Below are positions 8,902-17,974 of a DNA stretch of 64,000 nucleotides, piece by piece. A program made the position numbers and the translations under genes. Position 1 is the stretch's first letter. Every line of letters begins with the position of its first letter. The notes under the pieces are model-generated. The model made no database searches, had not been told where the DNA came from, and saw nothing but the letters and a program-made list of their open reading frames with translations. Location: the NCBI RefSeq assembly GCF_002109325.1, contig NZ_CP015348.1, positions 647,501-711,500 of the forward strand. Reading direction: 5' to 3'. This DNA is from Sporosarcina ureae. GTDB taxonomy: Bacteria; Bacillota; Bacilli; Bacillales_A; Planococcaceae.

Positions 8902-8994
8902 GGAGTTAGGGATTTCCGTTACAAAGGTGACCGTTCTCTAGGAAGGCGTGGGAGAGCGTCCGCCTGGAAAACGGTACCTTCTCTCCCTAACTCC
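8902..8994. repeat. Long intergenic hairpin repeat with GCGTCCGCC core
   Basis: The outer arms GGAGTTAGGGA (8902-8912) and TCCCTAACTCC (8984-8994) are perfect. Inside, GGTGACCGTT pairs with AACGGTACC, and an apical GGCG/CGCC encloses GGGAGAGCGTC. The core GGGARAGCGTCCGCC recurs in the hairpin at 24705-24809. It occupies most of the 295-bp gap between brnQ and sbcC and does not encode a protein. Confidence 0.75.
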
Positions 8995-9019
8995 CTATAT
9001 ATAAAATGAAACCACAACA

Positions 9020-12000
9020 TCAATTCAACACAAACTTCGTCTGACTGTATCCCTCTTTCAACTTAGTTACTTGCAACGTAGCAGGAATAGCCTCTTTCAT
9101 CTCCTCGATATGTGAAATGACACCAATCATTCTGCCGGACTGTTGAAGAGCAATCAGCGTATCGATAGCTTTCTGAATAGCTTCTTCATCCAACGCTCCG
9201 AAACCTTCATCGATAAACATCGTCTCCATGCGAACGGCACCTTGGAAGCTTTGAATGACATCCGCCATCCCTAGTGCCAAACATAGAGAAGCATTGAACT
9301 TCTCTCCACCTGATAACGTCTTGACGTCTCGGGTCTGTCCTGTATACGCATCATGAACATCTATGCCTAAACCACTTTGCTTTCCTCTAGTCTCTTGACG
9401 ATCACTACGTACTAATTCATACTGTCCGTTCGATAAATCACGCAAGCGTATATTGGCCGCTTGAATGATGCGTTCCAAATACTCGATTTGAATATAACGT
9501 TCAAATGATATTTTTAATTGATTTTGACCACGAACTATATCGTATAGATTTGCAATCTTTCCGTAGGTCTTTTCAAGTTCCGCTTCTTTTGATTTGCTTG
9601 TTTCTAATTCTTTGTGCAGATCTAGTGCGGCCTGTTGCCATGCTTTTGATTGATTATATAGGGCAAACGCTTCTTCATATTGTATTTTCAGCGCTTCTAC
9701 TTGATTCTCCATACTCGCCATGTCCATCAGTTGTTTGCCCTCCACAGACTTCTTGAGTTCTGCTACGGTTGACTTCAACGTGTGAAGCGTTTGGGCGAAT
9801 TCTTGAAGTTGTTGCTGGATAGCCTGGCGTTTTTGTGTCGGCAGTTTTACTTGTAAATAATTCTCTTCTGAAGTAAACCCTTCTTCTTTTAGACGTTTAG
9901 TAAACGAAACTACACTTTGATCCAACTTTTCTTTCATATCTGCAAGTGACTTCTTCTCCAGATCTTCTCGGGATTCCCATTTTGTTTTTTCCGTTGTAAC
10001 GTCTTGTAATCTCTGTTGAATAGATTTCCAAGCATTTTCAAGTTGTAGATTTGTTGCTTCTTTAGATTGAATTTGTTTTTGCAACGCGGATAGCTCTTGT
10101 AGGTTTTCTGGAACAGTTGCAAGCACGTGTTCATACAGTGCTTGTTTCGTTTCGAGTTCTCCTTTTGATTCGTTATGTTGCTGCTCTAATCTTTTTATTT
10201 CTATAGCAAGCTTTTCCATCTCTAGTTCTGATTGACTTTGCTGTTCTTTTCTTTTTTTCAGTAATTCTCGTTTGCTTCTAAGTACGGACACCTTTTCCGT
10301 CAACTCTGTTTGTTCTTTTTGATAATCATGTCTCAAATCCACTTGTTGTTCATGCAGTTCAGCCTCACTTGCCTCAATGCGCTGTTGCACTTGCTGTAAT
10401 TCAGCTTGCTTAAGATGGAAAGTCTGTTCTTTATGTGTCAACTCTATTTTCGCTTTGTCTAATTGTTGCTTAGATACATGTTCTCCTTCCGATTCACCTG
10501 CCTTTTTAGGGTGCTCTATACTACCGCAAACAGGACAAGATTCTCCATCATGGAGTGCAGCAGCGAGGATTACCGCTTGATTGCCAATCCAACGATTCTC
10601 AAGCGCTTGATAGACTTCTGTGTACTGCTTTACTTGTTGCTCGGCTATTTTATACTGGGCTTCGAGCTCTTTTTGATTTGCCAGTTGTTGCCCGTGAGAT
10701 AGTACTTGCTTCGCGATAGCTTTAGTATTTGCAAGTTTCTCTATCAACTGTTCATGTTTTTCCAATGAAGTTTCTAATTCTTTTATTTCATTTTTTTGAA
10801 CAGTTATCATTTCTTTTTGCTGATCATACGCTTGTTTATTTCCTAATAAGGACTCTTCTACTTCCTTGACTGTTTTCTTGAGTGACTCTAGCACTTTTCG
10901 TTGCGTAGCTAGGCCCGATACTGTCGGAAGAAGATGATTCAACGTCAGTAACTCTTCTTTTATTTCATTTCTTTCAGGTTCTTTAGCTAGTTCTCGTTCA
11001 AAAGAAGCCTGTGTTGAGACGAATTTCTCCTCTGCAGCGGCAAGGGCTGTCACAGCTTCAGAGTAGCCTTGATCTTTTTTCTGCCATTCCGCTTGATTAG
11101 TCTTCACGAGTTGTTCTACATCTTCTAATCTTGCTGCTCGTTCTGCTTGTTGCAATTGTTGTTCTAGTATTTTCATTTCTTGTTCTTTCGCTTGCAAACT
11201 ACCTAGTTCATTTTGACGTTGCTGCAATTTCGTAAATTGTTCATTGATTAAACGAGCTTCATGTAGTTGCTGTTGCTTTTCATTATGGACGCTATAAAGT
11301 CTTGTATATTCTTTATGCGTTTCGCTAGATCGTGTTTCATGGTGTGTATGTTCTTGTTGAAAGCCAGACACAAGTTGATGGTAGTTTGGATACTCAGACT
11401 GTAATTCGGTAAACAATAACGAGTTACGTTCAGGTAACTTTGCCGGTATTTGATGAAGGATTGCATCACTCATTTGCTTTTCACGTTGAAATTCCGCATT
11501 TGCTTCTTCTTTTTTCACTTTTAACCGTTCAACAATTTTTTGATACGGTTCAGTTTTAAAGATTTTGCGCATGATCGCTTCCTTATTCCCTGTATCGGAA
11601 GTTAAGAATTTACGGAATTCACCCTGAGGCAGCATCATGATCTGGCTGAACTGCGCATGCGTAAAACCTAATAATTGTTCGATCTTGTCATTTACTTCGG
11701 TGACTATTTGACGATCAACTGCTGGAATGAATTGCTCCTCTTTTTCTTCGAATAACTCACAGCGACCAAGTGTATCATTTTTATTTCCTTTCTTTCGGTA
11801 AGGAATCTGGCGCACAACTCGAAACCGACGCTTGTGAATATCAAATGTTAATTCAACTGTCGTTTGGACGTCATCCTCAGCAAACTGACTGCGCAATGCT
11901 TTCGTGTCTGTACGATCTTCGCCACTTGCCTGTCCATATAACGCAAAACAAATACCGTCGAAGATAGTAGTTTTTCCTGCACCCGTCTTTCCCGAAATAA

Positions 12001-12094
12001 CAAATAAACGATGCTCTTTTAAATCGCGAAAATCAACCGTTTCTTTATCTTTGTATGGTCCAAATGCCGTCATAGTTAGCGTAATTGGCTTCAT
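9020..12094 (-). CDS. sbcC: Exonuclease SbcCD subunit C (Rad50-like ATPase)
   Basis: About 1024 residues, typical of SbcC. The N-terminal Walker A is SGKTGAGKTTIFDG, followed by two long coiled-coil arms. Between the arms is the zinc hook CPVC (ESCPVCGS, about residue 515). The ABC signature LSGGEKFNASLCLALG and a Walker B (MFIDEGFGALDEE) close the protein. With SbcD it forms the ATP-dependent nuclease that opens hairpins and processes double-strand ends. The ATG at 12094 (GAGGAGGG upstream) overlaps the sbcD stop as ATGA, indicating translational coupling. Hairpin-rich repeats in this genome would be natural substrates (inference). Confidence 0.95.
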   Translation of the reverse strand: MKPITLTMTAFGPYKDKETVDFRDLKEHRLFVISGKTGAGKTTIFDGICFALYGQASGEDRTDTKALRSQFAEDDVQTTVELTFDIHKRRFRVVRQIPYRKKGNKNDTLGRCELFEEKEEQFIPAVDRQIVTEVNDKIEQLLGFTHAQFSQIMMLPQGEFRKFLTSDTGNKEAIMRKIFKTEPYQKIVERLKVKKEEANAEFQREKQMSDAILHQIPAKLPERNSLLFTELQSEYPNYHQLVSGFQQEHTHHETRSSETHKEYTRLYSVHNEKQQQLHEARLINEQFTKLQQRQNELGSLQAKEQEMKILEQQLQQAERAARLEDVEQLVKTNQAEWQKKDQGYSEAVTALAAAEEKFVSTQASFERELAKEPERNEIKEELLTLNHLLPTVSGLATQRKVLESLKKTVKEVEESLLGNKQAYDQQKEMITVQKNEIKELETSLEKHEQLIEKLANTKAIAKQVLSHGQQLANQKELEAQYKIAEQQVKQYTEVYQALENRWIGNQAVILAAALHDGESCPVCGSIEHPKKAGESEGEHVSKQQLDKAKIELTHKEQTFHLKQAELQQVQQRIEASEAELHEQQVDLRHDYQKEQTELTEKVSVLRSKRELLKKRKEQQSQSELEMEKLAIEIKRLEQQHNESKGELETKQALYEHVLATVPENLQELSALQKQIQSKEATNLQLENAWKSIQQRLQDVTTEKTKWESREDLEKKSLADMKEKLDQSVVSFTKRLKEEGFTSEENYLQVKLPTQKRQAIQQQLQEFAQTLHTLKSTVAELKKSVEGKQLMDMASMENQVEALKIQYEEAFALYNQSKAWQQAALDLHKELETSKSKEAELEKTYGKIANLYDIVRGQNQLKISFERYIQIEYLERIIQAANIRLRDLSNGQYELVRSDRQETRGKQSGLGIDVHDAYTGQTRDVKTLSGGEKFNASLCLALGMADVIQSFQGAVRMETMFIDEGFGALDEEAIQKAIDTLIALQQSGRMIGVISHIEEMKEAIPATLQVTKLKEGYSQTKFVLN

Positions 12095-13251
12095 GAGTGA
12101 CCCTCCTCTTTCATAACATCCCACAAGACTTCAGCGAATAGCTCTTTCGTCTCTTCATCTGCTTCTTCGCCTTGAAGTTCTTTAAAGAAGGAAGCAAACA
12201 TTGCCTGGTCATCTTCTTTTTTCTCGACATCTACTGATCCGCCAATTCCATCCGAAGAAGAAACGACTAGTTTACGCTCCACATGCATCGCATTTGGAAA
12301 GACGGATCGAATTTTCTCCATAGGTTGTATAACCGGTACCGTATCTAGCAGTTTGACGTACACATAATCTTCATTATGTTCCATCGCCACTATATCCTCC
12401 ATGGTCCCTTCCACCGTACGCACATCATGCAGTGGAGTAAGTAATCTTTTCTCAGTTTCTACTTCGCCATTCTCTGCCAGTTCAACAATTAGATAACCTT
12501 TTTGATGATTCTGTTCAGAAATAGAGTATTTTAACGGTGATCCAGAATAACGAATTGTTTCATTACCTACAAAATGCGCCTGATGCAAATGACCAAGCGC
12601 TGTATAATGAAACGGCTCAAATAAATCAGAAGATACATATTCAGCACCGCCAATAGATAATGGACGTTCGGCGTCACTTGTGTTTTCCTCTTTCTCGCCA
12701 TGTTTTGTGATGAACGCATGTCCGACTAAAACATGCCGAGCGTCTTTATCCATTGATTGCTCGATACGTTCAATAATCTTTTTCATCGCTTTCTGATGAG
12801 TAGATATCGTATCATCTTCAAACAAATAACTGACTACTGATGGATCTGCGTAAGGTATCAAATGAAAATAGACGTCGCCATATTGGTCATGCAGTTTTAT
12901 CGGAGACAAATGAGTGGATAATTCTCCTGTTATGTACAATCCTTGACCTTTCATAAAAGTACTACCGAAATGAAGTCGGCTTGGACTATCGTGATTTCCT
13001 GCAATTGCGATGACAGGTGTTTTCAGATCGATAACAATCTCTTGTAGAACTTCATTCAACAAACCTACCGCCTCTGTTGGTGGAATCGCACGATCGTAAA
13101 GATCCCCAGCAATCACCACTACATCTGGTCGTTCTTTCTTAATCTCTTCTATAAAAGCTTGTAAAATAAAGCGCTGGTCCTCTGTCATGTAAACTCCTTG
13201 CACGAGTTTTCCAAGATGCCAATCTGCCGTATGGAAAATCTTCAAATCCAT
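12091..13251 (-). CDS. sbcD: Exonuclease SbcCD subunit D (Mre11-like nuclease)
   Basis: A 386-residue metallophosphoesterase with all phosphodiesterase motifs: HTADWHLGK (I), AGDLYDR (II), AGNHDSPSR (III), VGHAFI (IV) and ALGHLHQAH (V). These bind two Mn ions and cut DNA as the partner of SbcC. The C-terminal region supplies the capping domain and contact with the SbcC coiled coil. First gene of a two-gene operon with a 4-bp overlap to sbcC. The ATG at 13251 is preceded by AGAGAGGGGA. Confidence 0.95.
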   Translation of the reverse strand: MDLKIFHTADWHLGKLVQGVYMTEDQRFILQAFIEEIKKERPDVVVIAGDLYDRAIPPTEAVGLLNEVLQEIVIDLKTPVIAIAGNHDSPSRLHFGSTFMKGQGLYITGELSTHLSPIKLHDQYGDVYFHLIPYADPSVVSYLFEDDTISTHQKAMKKIIERIEQSMDKDARHVLVGHAFITKHGEKEENTSDAERPLSIGGAEYVSSDLFEPFHYTALGHLHQAHFVGNETIRYSGSPLKYSISEQNHQKGYLIVELAENGEVETEKRLLTPLHDVRTVEGTMEDIVAMEHNEDYVYVKLLDTVPVIQPMEKIRSVFPNAMHVERKLVVSSSDGIGGSVDVEKKEDDQAMFASFFKELQGEEADEETKELFAEVLWDVMKEEGHS

Positions 13252-13350
13252 TCCCCTCTCTTCATATATATAAGTAGAGACAGGAAGAATAGTGTAACAG
13301 CGGATCTGTATAAAACATCCTAATCTGCTACACCTATTCTTCTGTCTTAT

Positions 13351-14070
13351 TTAATTATTCTTTACTGCTTTATCAGCTTCATTTAGCACTTCACCAATTT
13401 TTCTTTCGTTGATGACCAAGTCTGCATAGCGATCCATTTCAGTAGGTTCCATATTAACAATGACCAACTTCGCGCCCTGTTCTTTTGCTATCAGTGGAAA
13501 TTGATTTGCTGGAGTTACAGTCAACGATGAACCGAGTACGATGAACAAATCTGCCTTCTCACTTTCAAAAATCGATTGAATAAATGCTTCTTCTGGCAAC
13601 ATCTCTCCAAATAACACAACGGACGGTCGTAATTTCCCGCCACAGTCACAGTAAAATTCATCATGCGCGTACCGTTCATTGTCGTACACTTTACCACATG
13701 TTTCACAATGTACATTACGAAGTGTTCCGTGAAGTTCCATGACATTTTTTGATCCAGCCATCGTGTGGAATCCGTCGACGTTTTGCGTAATAATGCCGTT
13801 GATTAGTCCTTGCTTTTCCCATTTAGCCAATATCTCATGACCAGCATGTGGCCCCGTTTCTTTCGCAGCAATGACACGTTGCTTGTAGAACTGTAGAAAT
13901 TGTTCAAATTGTTCATTTAAAGCAGTTGTACTTGCCACTTTCGCAGGATCTTCAGTTTCCCACATGCCCGTTTTAGCGGAACGAAAATCAGGTAATCCAC
14001 TTTCTGTTGACATACCTGCTCCTGTATAGACGATAGTACGTTTCGATTCTTTCAATAAATCTCCCAGCAC
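13351..14070 (-). CDS. srtN: NAD-dependent protein deacylase, sirtuin (Sir2/SrtN-like)
   Basis: About 239 residues. NAD-binding GAGMSTESGLPDFRS lies near the N-terminus, TQNVDGFH and HGTLRNVHC mark the catalytic centre (His general base), and a four-Cys zinc module follows (CETC ... CDCG), then GSSLTVTPANQFP. All catalytic elements look intact. It would remove acetyl or other acyl groups from lysines, for example on acetyl-CoA synthetase, and release nicotinamide. The GTG at 14070 has AAAGG nine bases upstream; the ATG at 14079 abuts that AAAGG and is less likely. Monocistronic. Confidence 0.9.
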   Translation of the reverse strand: MLGDLLKESKRTIVYTGAGMSTESGLPDFRSAKTGMWETEDPAKVASTTALNEQFEQFLQFYKQRVIAAKETGPHAGHEILAKWEKQGLINGIITQNVDGFHTMAGSKNVMELHGTLRNVHCETCGKVYDNERYAHDEFYCDCGGKLRPSVVLFGEMLPEEAFIQSIFESEKADLFIVLGSSLTVTPANQFPLIAKEQGAKLVIVNMEPTEMDRYADLVINERKIGEVLNEADKAVKNN

Positions 14071-14162
14071 TGTCCTCATCCTTTCAACTAGCGAAATTAT
14101 GTTCTATCTATTATAGTAGCATATCCTGTTTGACTGATAATTACCAAATGATACGGAAATAG

Positions 14163-14192
14163 AAAAGCGGATATCCCAAATGGATATCCGCT
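14163..14192 (-). terminator. Terminator of the ssuBCA operon
   Basis: AGCGGATATCC (14166-14176) pairs with GGATATCCGCT (14182-14192). The reverse strand continues into TTTTC. Confidence 0.8.
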
Positions 14193-14197
14193 AAGTA

Positions 14198-15202
14198 TTA
14201 TTGTGCTGTGATTTTTTTAATTGCTTCCAGATCAATCAATCCGTCAATTTCATTGCTCTTAATATAATCTGCTTCCTGACTGATATCAGCCATTTCTTGC
14301 AATACATCTTCATTTACATCAGTTGAGACGACAATACGGCTGAAAGCTGCTTCAAGTTCATCGCTATTTAATTCTTTGCCTGTCAGATCTTTGATATGCT
14401 TCACAACTAACGCTTGCGCTTTCTCTGGCTCGTCACGAACAAACTGAACTGCTTTTGCGTGAGCTGTTAAATAAGAATTTAATAGTTTTTCATTTCCTAA
14501 GAATGCATCACTAGTGGCAACTACTGTATTCGTAGACTCTTTACCCCAAGCAAAGTCCTCCCAGTCCAAAATCAATTTACCACCTGCTTGATTTTGTAAG
14601 ATATACCCCCAAGGTTCTTGCGTTGCTGCACCATCAACTGAATCTTGGATGAATAAAGTCGCTGTATCCGCGGGTGCTGCCGCGAAGAATTCAACTGATC
14701 CACCATTCGCTTTTGCTTTTAAATCTACGTCTTTCAATGCTTTACGTAACATTACGTCCTGTGTACTTCCGATTACTGGTATAGCGATACGCTTCCCATC
14801 AAGATCTGCCAATTCATTAATGTCACTCTTGTCGTCTGCTACTAATACTGCACCACCATTTACTGCGCCGGATACAATATGGTATTTTGGATCTTTAACG
14901 AAATAGTTAATAACAGGTCCTGGTCCAACAGTTCCGATATCGATCGAGTTAGAAGCCATTGCTTCCATGAATAGCCCACCGTTACTTACAGTTTTTGTTG
15001 TGATCTTAATATCTTCACCGAATTCTTCCGCGAAATAATTATTTTCTAGTCCTATGATCGTTGCGATATGCGTCAAGTTCGGAAAGTATCCAATCTTTAC
15101 TTCACTTTTATCCGAGCTGCCTGCGTCTGTTTTTCCGCATCCTGATAAGATCCCTACAATAGCAAATACCGAAAGTAGTCCACCCAATAATTTCTTATTC
15201 AT
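14198..15202 (-). CDS. ssuA: Aliphatic sulfonate/taurine-type ABC transporter substrate-binding lipoprotein
   Basis: A 334-residue lipoprotein with signal peptide and lipobox LSGC (Cys about 22). The mature part begins VKIGYFPNLTHIATIIGLEN, the NMT1/SsuA-type start; the later sequence (GPGPVINYF, DGKRIAIPVIGSTQD, AATQEPWG) is typical of sulfonate/nitrate/taurine binding proteins. It would capture an organosulfonate outside the membrane for the SsuBC importer. Last gene of ssuB-ssuC-ssuA. Aliphatic sulfonate is the family call; nitrate or thiamine precursors cannot be excluded, but the adjacent cysK favours sulfur. Confidence 0.85.
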   Translation of the reverse strand: MNKKLLGGLLSVFAIVGILSGCGKTDAGSSDKSEVKIGYFPNLTHIATIIGLENNYFAEEFGEDIKITTKTVSNGGLFMEAMASNSIDIGTVGPGPVINYFVKDPKYHIVSGAVNGGAVLVADDKSDINELADLDGKRIAIPVIGSTQDVMLRKALKDVDLKAKANGGSVEFFAAAPADTATLFIQDSVDGAATQEPWGYILQNQAGGKLILDWEDFAWGKESTNTVVATSDAFLGNEKLLNSYLTAHAKAVQFVRDEPEKAQALVVKHIKDLTGKELNSDELEAAFSRIVVSTDVNEDVLQEMADISQEADYIKSNEIDGLIDLEAIKKITAQ

Positions 15203-15229
15203 ATTCTATTCCCCTTTTCTTAGAGCGTT

Positions 15230-15985
15230 TTACGCCCGAATTCCCCATTTTCTCTCTACACTGCGTTCCAAACGTAAGAATAATACATTATCCATAATCG
15301 TTCCGATCACACCGATGATGATCATGACCGAAATAACTAAATCCATTTGTCCAAGTGCGCGTCCTGCTTCCAGTAGTTGACCGAGACCGACGCTTGCACC
15401 TAGCAATTCCCCTGCCATGAGCGCTCTCCAAGAGAAAGCCCATGCGATACGTAAACCAGAAATCAATTGCGGTACAGATGCGGGCAAAATTACCGTCCGC
15501 AAAAAGTGAAGCCCGCTAGAACCTAATGATTTTGCTACGCGTTGATATAACACCGGTACGTTTTTGAACCCGCTCGTTGCATTGACAATCATTGTCCAAG
15601 TTGCGCCTAATGTAACGATAAATAAAATAGCAAAATCATTGAGACCAAACCAGATGATGGCAAGCGGGAACCAGACGATACTCGGAATGGACTGTAATGC
15701 CGTCACGAGAAATCCAAGTGTGTCTTCTACGATTTTGTAGCGCCAGATCAGATAACCAAGCACCAGCCCTAGTATAGAAGCAATCGTGAATCCGATTAGT
15801 AATCTACTGAGGCTCGCACCGATTGCAGTCAAGATTTGTCCGGAGATGAGTCCTGAAATCAAAGTCGACATAACTTGCGTGAAGCTCGGAAACATAAAAT
15901 CGGGTAAATCCGATAGTCTAGATGTGACTTCCCATATCGCCACTAGTATCCCGAGAAACACTATTCGTCTTAAAGCTGTAGTCAT
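15230..15985 (-). CDS. ssuC: Sulfonate-type ABC transporter permease
   Basis: 251 residues with about six transmembrane helices, BPD_transp_1 family. The EAA loop that contacts the ATPase (AGELLGASVGLGQLL, about residues 188-202) is visible. The ATG at 15985 is preceded by GGAGGAG at 7 nt, so the 68-bp overlap with the end of ssuB, in another frame, is probably real. It forms the membrane channel of the SsuABC importer. Confidence 0.87.
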   Translation of the reverse strand: MTTALRRIVFLGILVAIWEVTSRLSDLPDFMFPSFTQVMSTLISGLISGQILTAIGASLSRLLIGFTIASILGLVLGYLIWRYKIVEDTLGFLVTALQSIPSIVWFPLAIIWFGLNDFAILFIVTLGATWTMIVNATSGFKNVPVLYQRVAKSLGSSGLHFLRTVILPASVPQLISGLRIAWAFSWRALMAGELLGASVGLGQLLEAGRALGQMDLVISVMIIIGVIGTIMDNVLFLRLERSVERKWGIRA

Positions 15986-16760
15986 CGCCCATCTCCTCCT
16001 TCAATACCTTCTCTATTTCTTCTTGCAGTTCAGCTAAAATCTGTTTTTCTAGTTGCAACGTCACATCACTAGGCATGACACCGTCTTTGGAATCTTTGGA
16101 GATGAAAGTCGCTTTAATTTTTCCGGGACGTGTCGCAAACACGACTATCTTTTGAGAAAGTAATACGGCTTCCCGGATATTATGCGTAATGAAGAGAATC
16201 GTTACTTTCGTTTTTCTCCAAATATCCAATAACTCCTTATGAAGTACCATGCGTGTCTGTTCATCTAGTGCCGCAAATGGTTCATCCATCAAAAGAATGT
16301 CTGGTTCCATCACAAGTGCACGGGCAATAGATACGCGTTGCTTCATTCCTCCAGATAGTTGATGTGGATAGGAATCGATATAATTACCTAAATGGACCAT
16401 TTTCAACATCTCAATAGCTTTTTGTTCTGCTTCTTTTTTCGGCATTTTCTTTAGAAGCAACCCATATGTAACGTTGTCTAGTACTGTCAACCAAGGAAAC
16501 AATCCTGCTTCTTGAAAGACGACTACGCGGTCGGAGCCGGAACCTTTAATTTCTTTTCCATCAATACTGATTTTCCCTTGATCAGCTTTTTCCAGCCCTG
16601 CAATCAAATACAACATAGTGGATTTCCCGCAACCTGAAGGACCTACAATGGAAACAAACTGTCCTTTTTCTATCTCAAGATTGATGTTATCCAATACCTT
16701 GACCGTTCCCTTGTCTTTATGGGGAAAGCTCTTTTCAATGCCTTGAATTTCTAAATACAT
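15918..16760 (-). CDS. ssuB: Sulfonate-type ABC transporter ATP-binding protein
   Basis: 280 residues. Walker A GPSGCGKST (about 40-48), Q-loop FQEAGLFPW, ABC signature LSGGMKQRVSIARAL, Walker B ILLMDEPFAALD and H-loop FITHN are all present. It energises uptake of sulfonates through SsuC. It is the first gene of the operon. The C-terminal 23 residues are encoded in the segment that overlaps ssuC and look unconserved, which suggests an extended tail created by a shifted stop codon. Confidence 0.9.
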   Translation of the reverse strand: MYLEIQGIEKSFPHKDKGTVKVLDNINLEIEKGQFVSIVGPSGCGKSTMLYLIAGLEKADQGKISIDGKEIKGSGSDRVVVFQEAGLFPWLTVLDNVTYGLLLKKMPKKEAEQKAIEMLKMVHLGNYIDSYPHQLSGGMKQRVSIARALVMEPDILLMDEPFAALDEQTRMVLHKELLDIWRKTKVTILFITHNIREAVLLSQKIVVFATRPGKIKATFISKDSKDGVMPSDVTLQLEKQILAELQEEIEKVLKEEMGDDYSFKTNSVSRDTSGDMGSHI

Positions 16761-16833
16761 GTTGATTCCCCCTCATTAGCATTTTCCATTCGTTTACGTT
16801 TTAATCCCTACTAACTTTATATGTTTTATATAT

Positions 16834-16863
16834 ATAATCTACCATTCCTATTGGATTTGTCAA
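16834..16863 (-). promoter_or_regulatory. Sigma-A promoter of ssuBCA
   Basis: The reverse strand carries TTGACA (16858-16863), a perfect -35. With 17-18 bp spacing an A/T-rich -10 (AGATTA or GATTAT, 16834-16840) follows. The spacer contains AATAGGAAT, close to the 3' half (ATNNGGAATT) of the CymR operator of Bacillus sulfur genes but one base short, so CymR control is only a suggestion. Confidence 0.55.
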
Positions 16864-16958
16864 TACTATTTAAAATTATTTTTTCAATCTATTTTAAAAA
16901 TATAGTCGTAATTCAGTAGAGATAGCTTTTCACTACTCTACCTTGCTAATATATTACA

Positions 16959-16992
16959 TAAAAAAACCTCCACCTGATGTAGGTAGAGGTTA
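16959..16992 (-). terminator. Terminator of the cysK operon
   Basis: AACCTC-ACCT and AGGT-GAGGTT (16966-16992) form an 11-bp stem with one mismatch. The reverse strand ends in seven T (16960-16966). Confidence 0.75.
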
Positions 16993-17005
16993 ATTTCGCT
17001 AGTAG

Positions 17006-17932
17006 TTATTGAAATAAATCACTCGATAAATATCTTTCGCCGGAATCCGGTGCAATACAAACAACTGTATCTTCTGGTGATAATCGCTTAGCCACTTGCA
17101 ATGCTGCATACAGAGATGCACCACCTGACGGACCGAGTAATACACCTTCTTGTCTAGCAAATTGTCTGACTGTATTATATGCATCGTCATCTTCAATACG
17201 GAAAATTTCGTCGTATACAGTACTATTTAATACGGAAGGGATAAATCCTGGGCTTGTACCTACCAGTTTATGCTTTCCAGGTTTACCACCCGATAATACT
17301 GGTGATCCTGCGGGCTCAACTACATGGACTGTAATCGAAGGGTCATGTTGCTTCAATGATTCGCCTGTTCCCGTTACCGTACCACCCGTTCCTGAAGTAC
17401 AGACAAAAGCCGTTAATTTGCGATCGATTGATTGAATCGCATCGATAATTTCCACAGCAGTTGTATGCCTATGACTATCTGGATTGGCTTTATTTTCAAA
17501 CTGCATAGGAATGAAACTATTGTCGATAGACGCTGAAATTTCATTCGCTTTTGCGATCGCACCCGGCATACGTTCTGCGCTAGGTGTAAGCACAACCTTG
17601 GCTCCATATGCCTTCATTAAGTTAATACGCTCAATTGTAGAATTATCCGGCATAACGAAAATTGCAGGATATCCTTTTGCAGCAGCATTCATGGCCAGTC
17701 CGATTCCTGTATTTCCTGATGTCGGCTCGATAATCGTGGCACCGGGTTTCAGCACACCATTCTTTTCGGCTTCTACTAACATTTGATAAGCTGCACGATC
17801 TTTTACACTTCGGCTCGGATTAAAGTACTCCAGTTTCACATATACAGCAGCACCTGTAGTTTCGCCGAGCGTTCGTACTCTTACTAGCGGAGTATCGCCA
17901 ATTAATTCCGCCATATTATTGACTACTTTCAT
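17006..17932 (-). CDS. cysK: Cysteine synthase family protein (O-acetylserine sulfhydrylase)
   Basis: About 308 residues, fold-type II PLP enzyme. The PLP lysine is in SRSVKDRAA, substrate loop PTSGNTGIGLA follows, the phosphate-binding glycine loop is TSGTGGTVTGTG, and GPSGGAS with the PDSGERYLS terminus are typical of CysK. It makes L-cysteine from O-acetylserine and sulfide (or a related beta-replacement). The ATG at 17932 with TAGGTG 6 nt upstream is preferred to the GTG at 17941. It is the last gene of a thioesterase-MFS-cysK operon with 33-bp gaps and lies next to the sulfonate importer, suggesting a sulfur-assimilation block. Confidence 0.9.
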   Translation of the reverse strand: MKVVNNMAELIGDTPLVRVRTLGETTGAAVYVKLEYFNPSRSVKDRAAYQMLVEAEKNGVLKPGATIIEPTSGNTGIGLAMNAAAKGYPAIFVMPDNSTIERINLMKAYGAKVVLTPSAERMPGAIAKANEISASIDNSFIPMQFENKANPDSHRHTTAVEIIDAIQSIDRKLTAFVCTSGTGGTVTGTGESLKQHDPSITVHVVEPAGSPVLSGGKPGKHKLVGTSPGFIPSVLNSTVYDEIFRIEDDDAYNTVRQFARQEGVLLGPSGGASLYAALQVAKRLSPEDTVVCIAPDSGERYLSSDLFQ

Positions 17933-17974
17933 TTCGTACACCTACTTTTCATGATGATAAAACTAGTAATCTGA

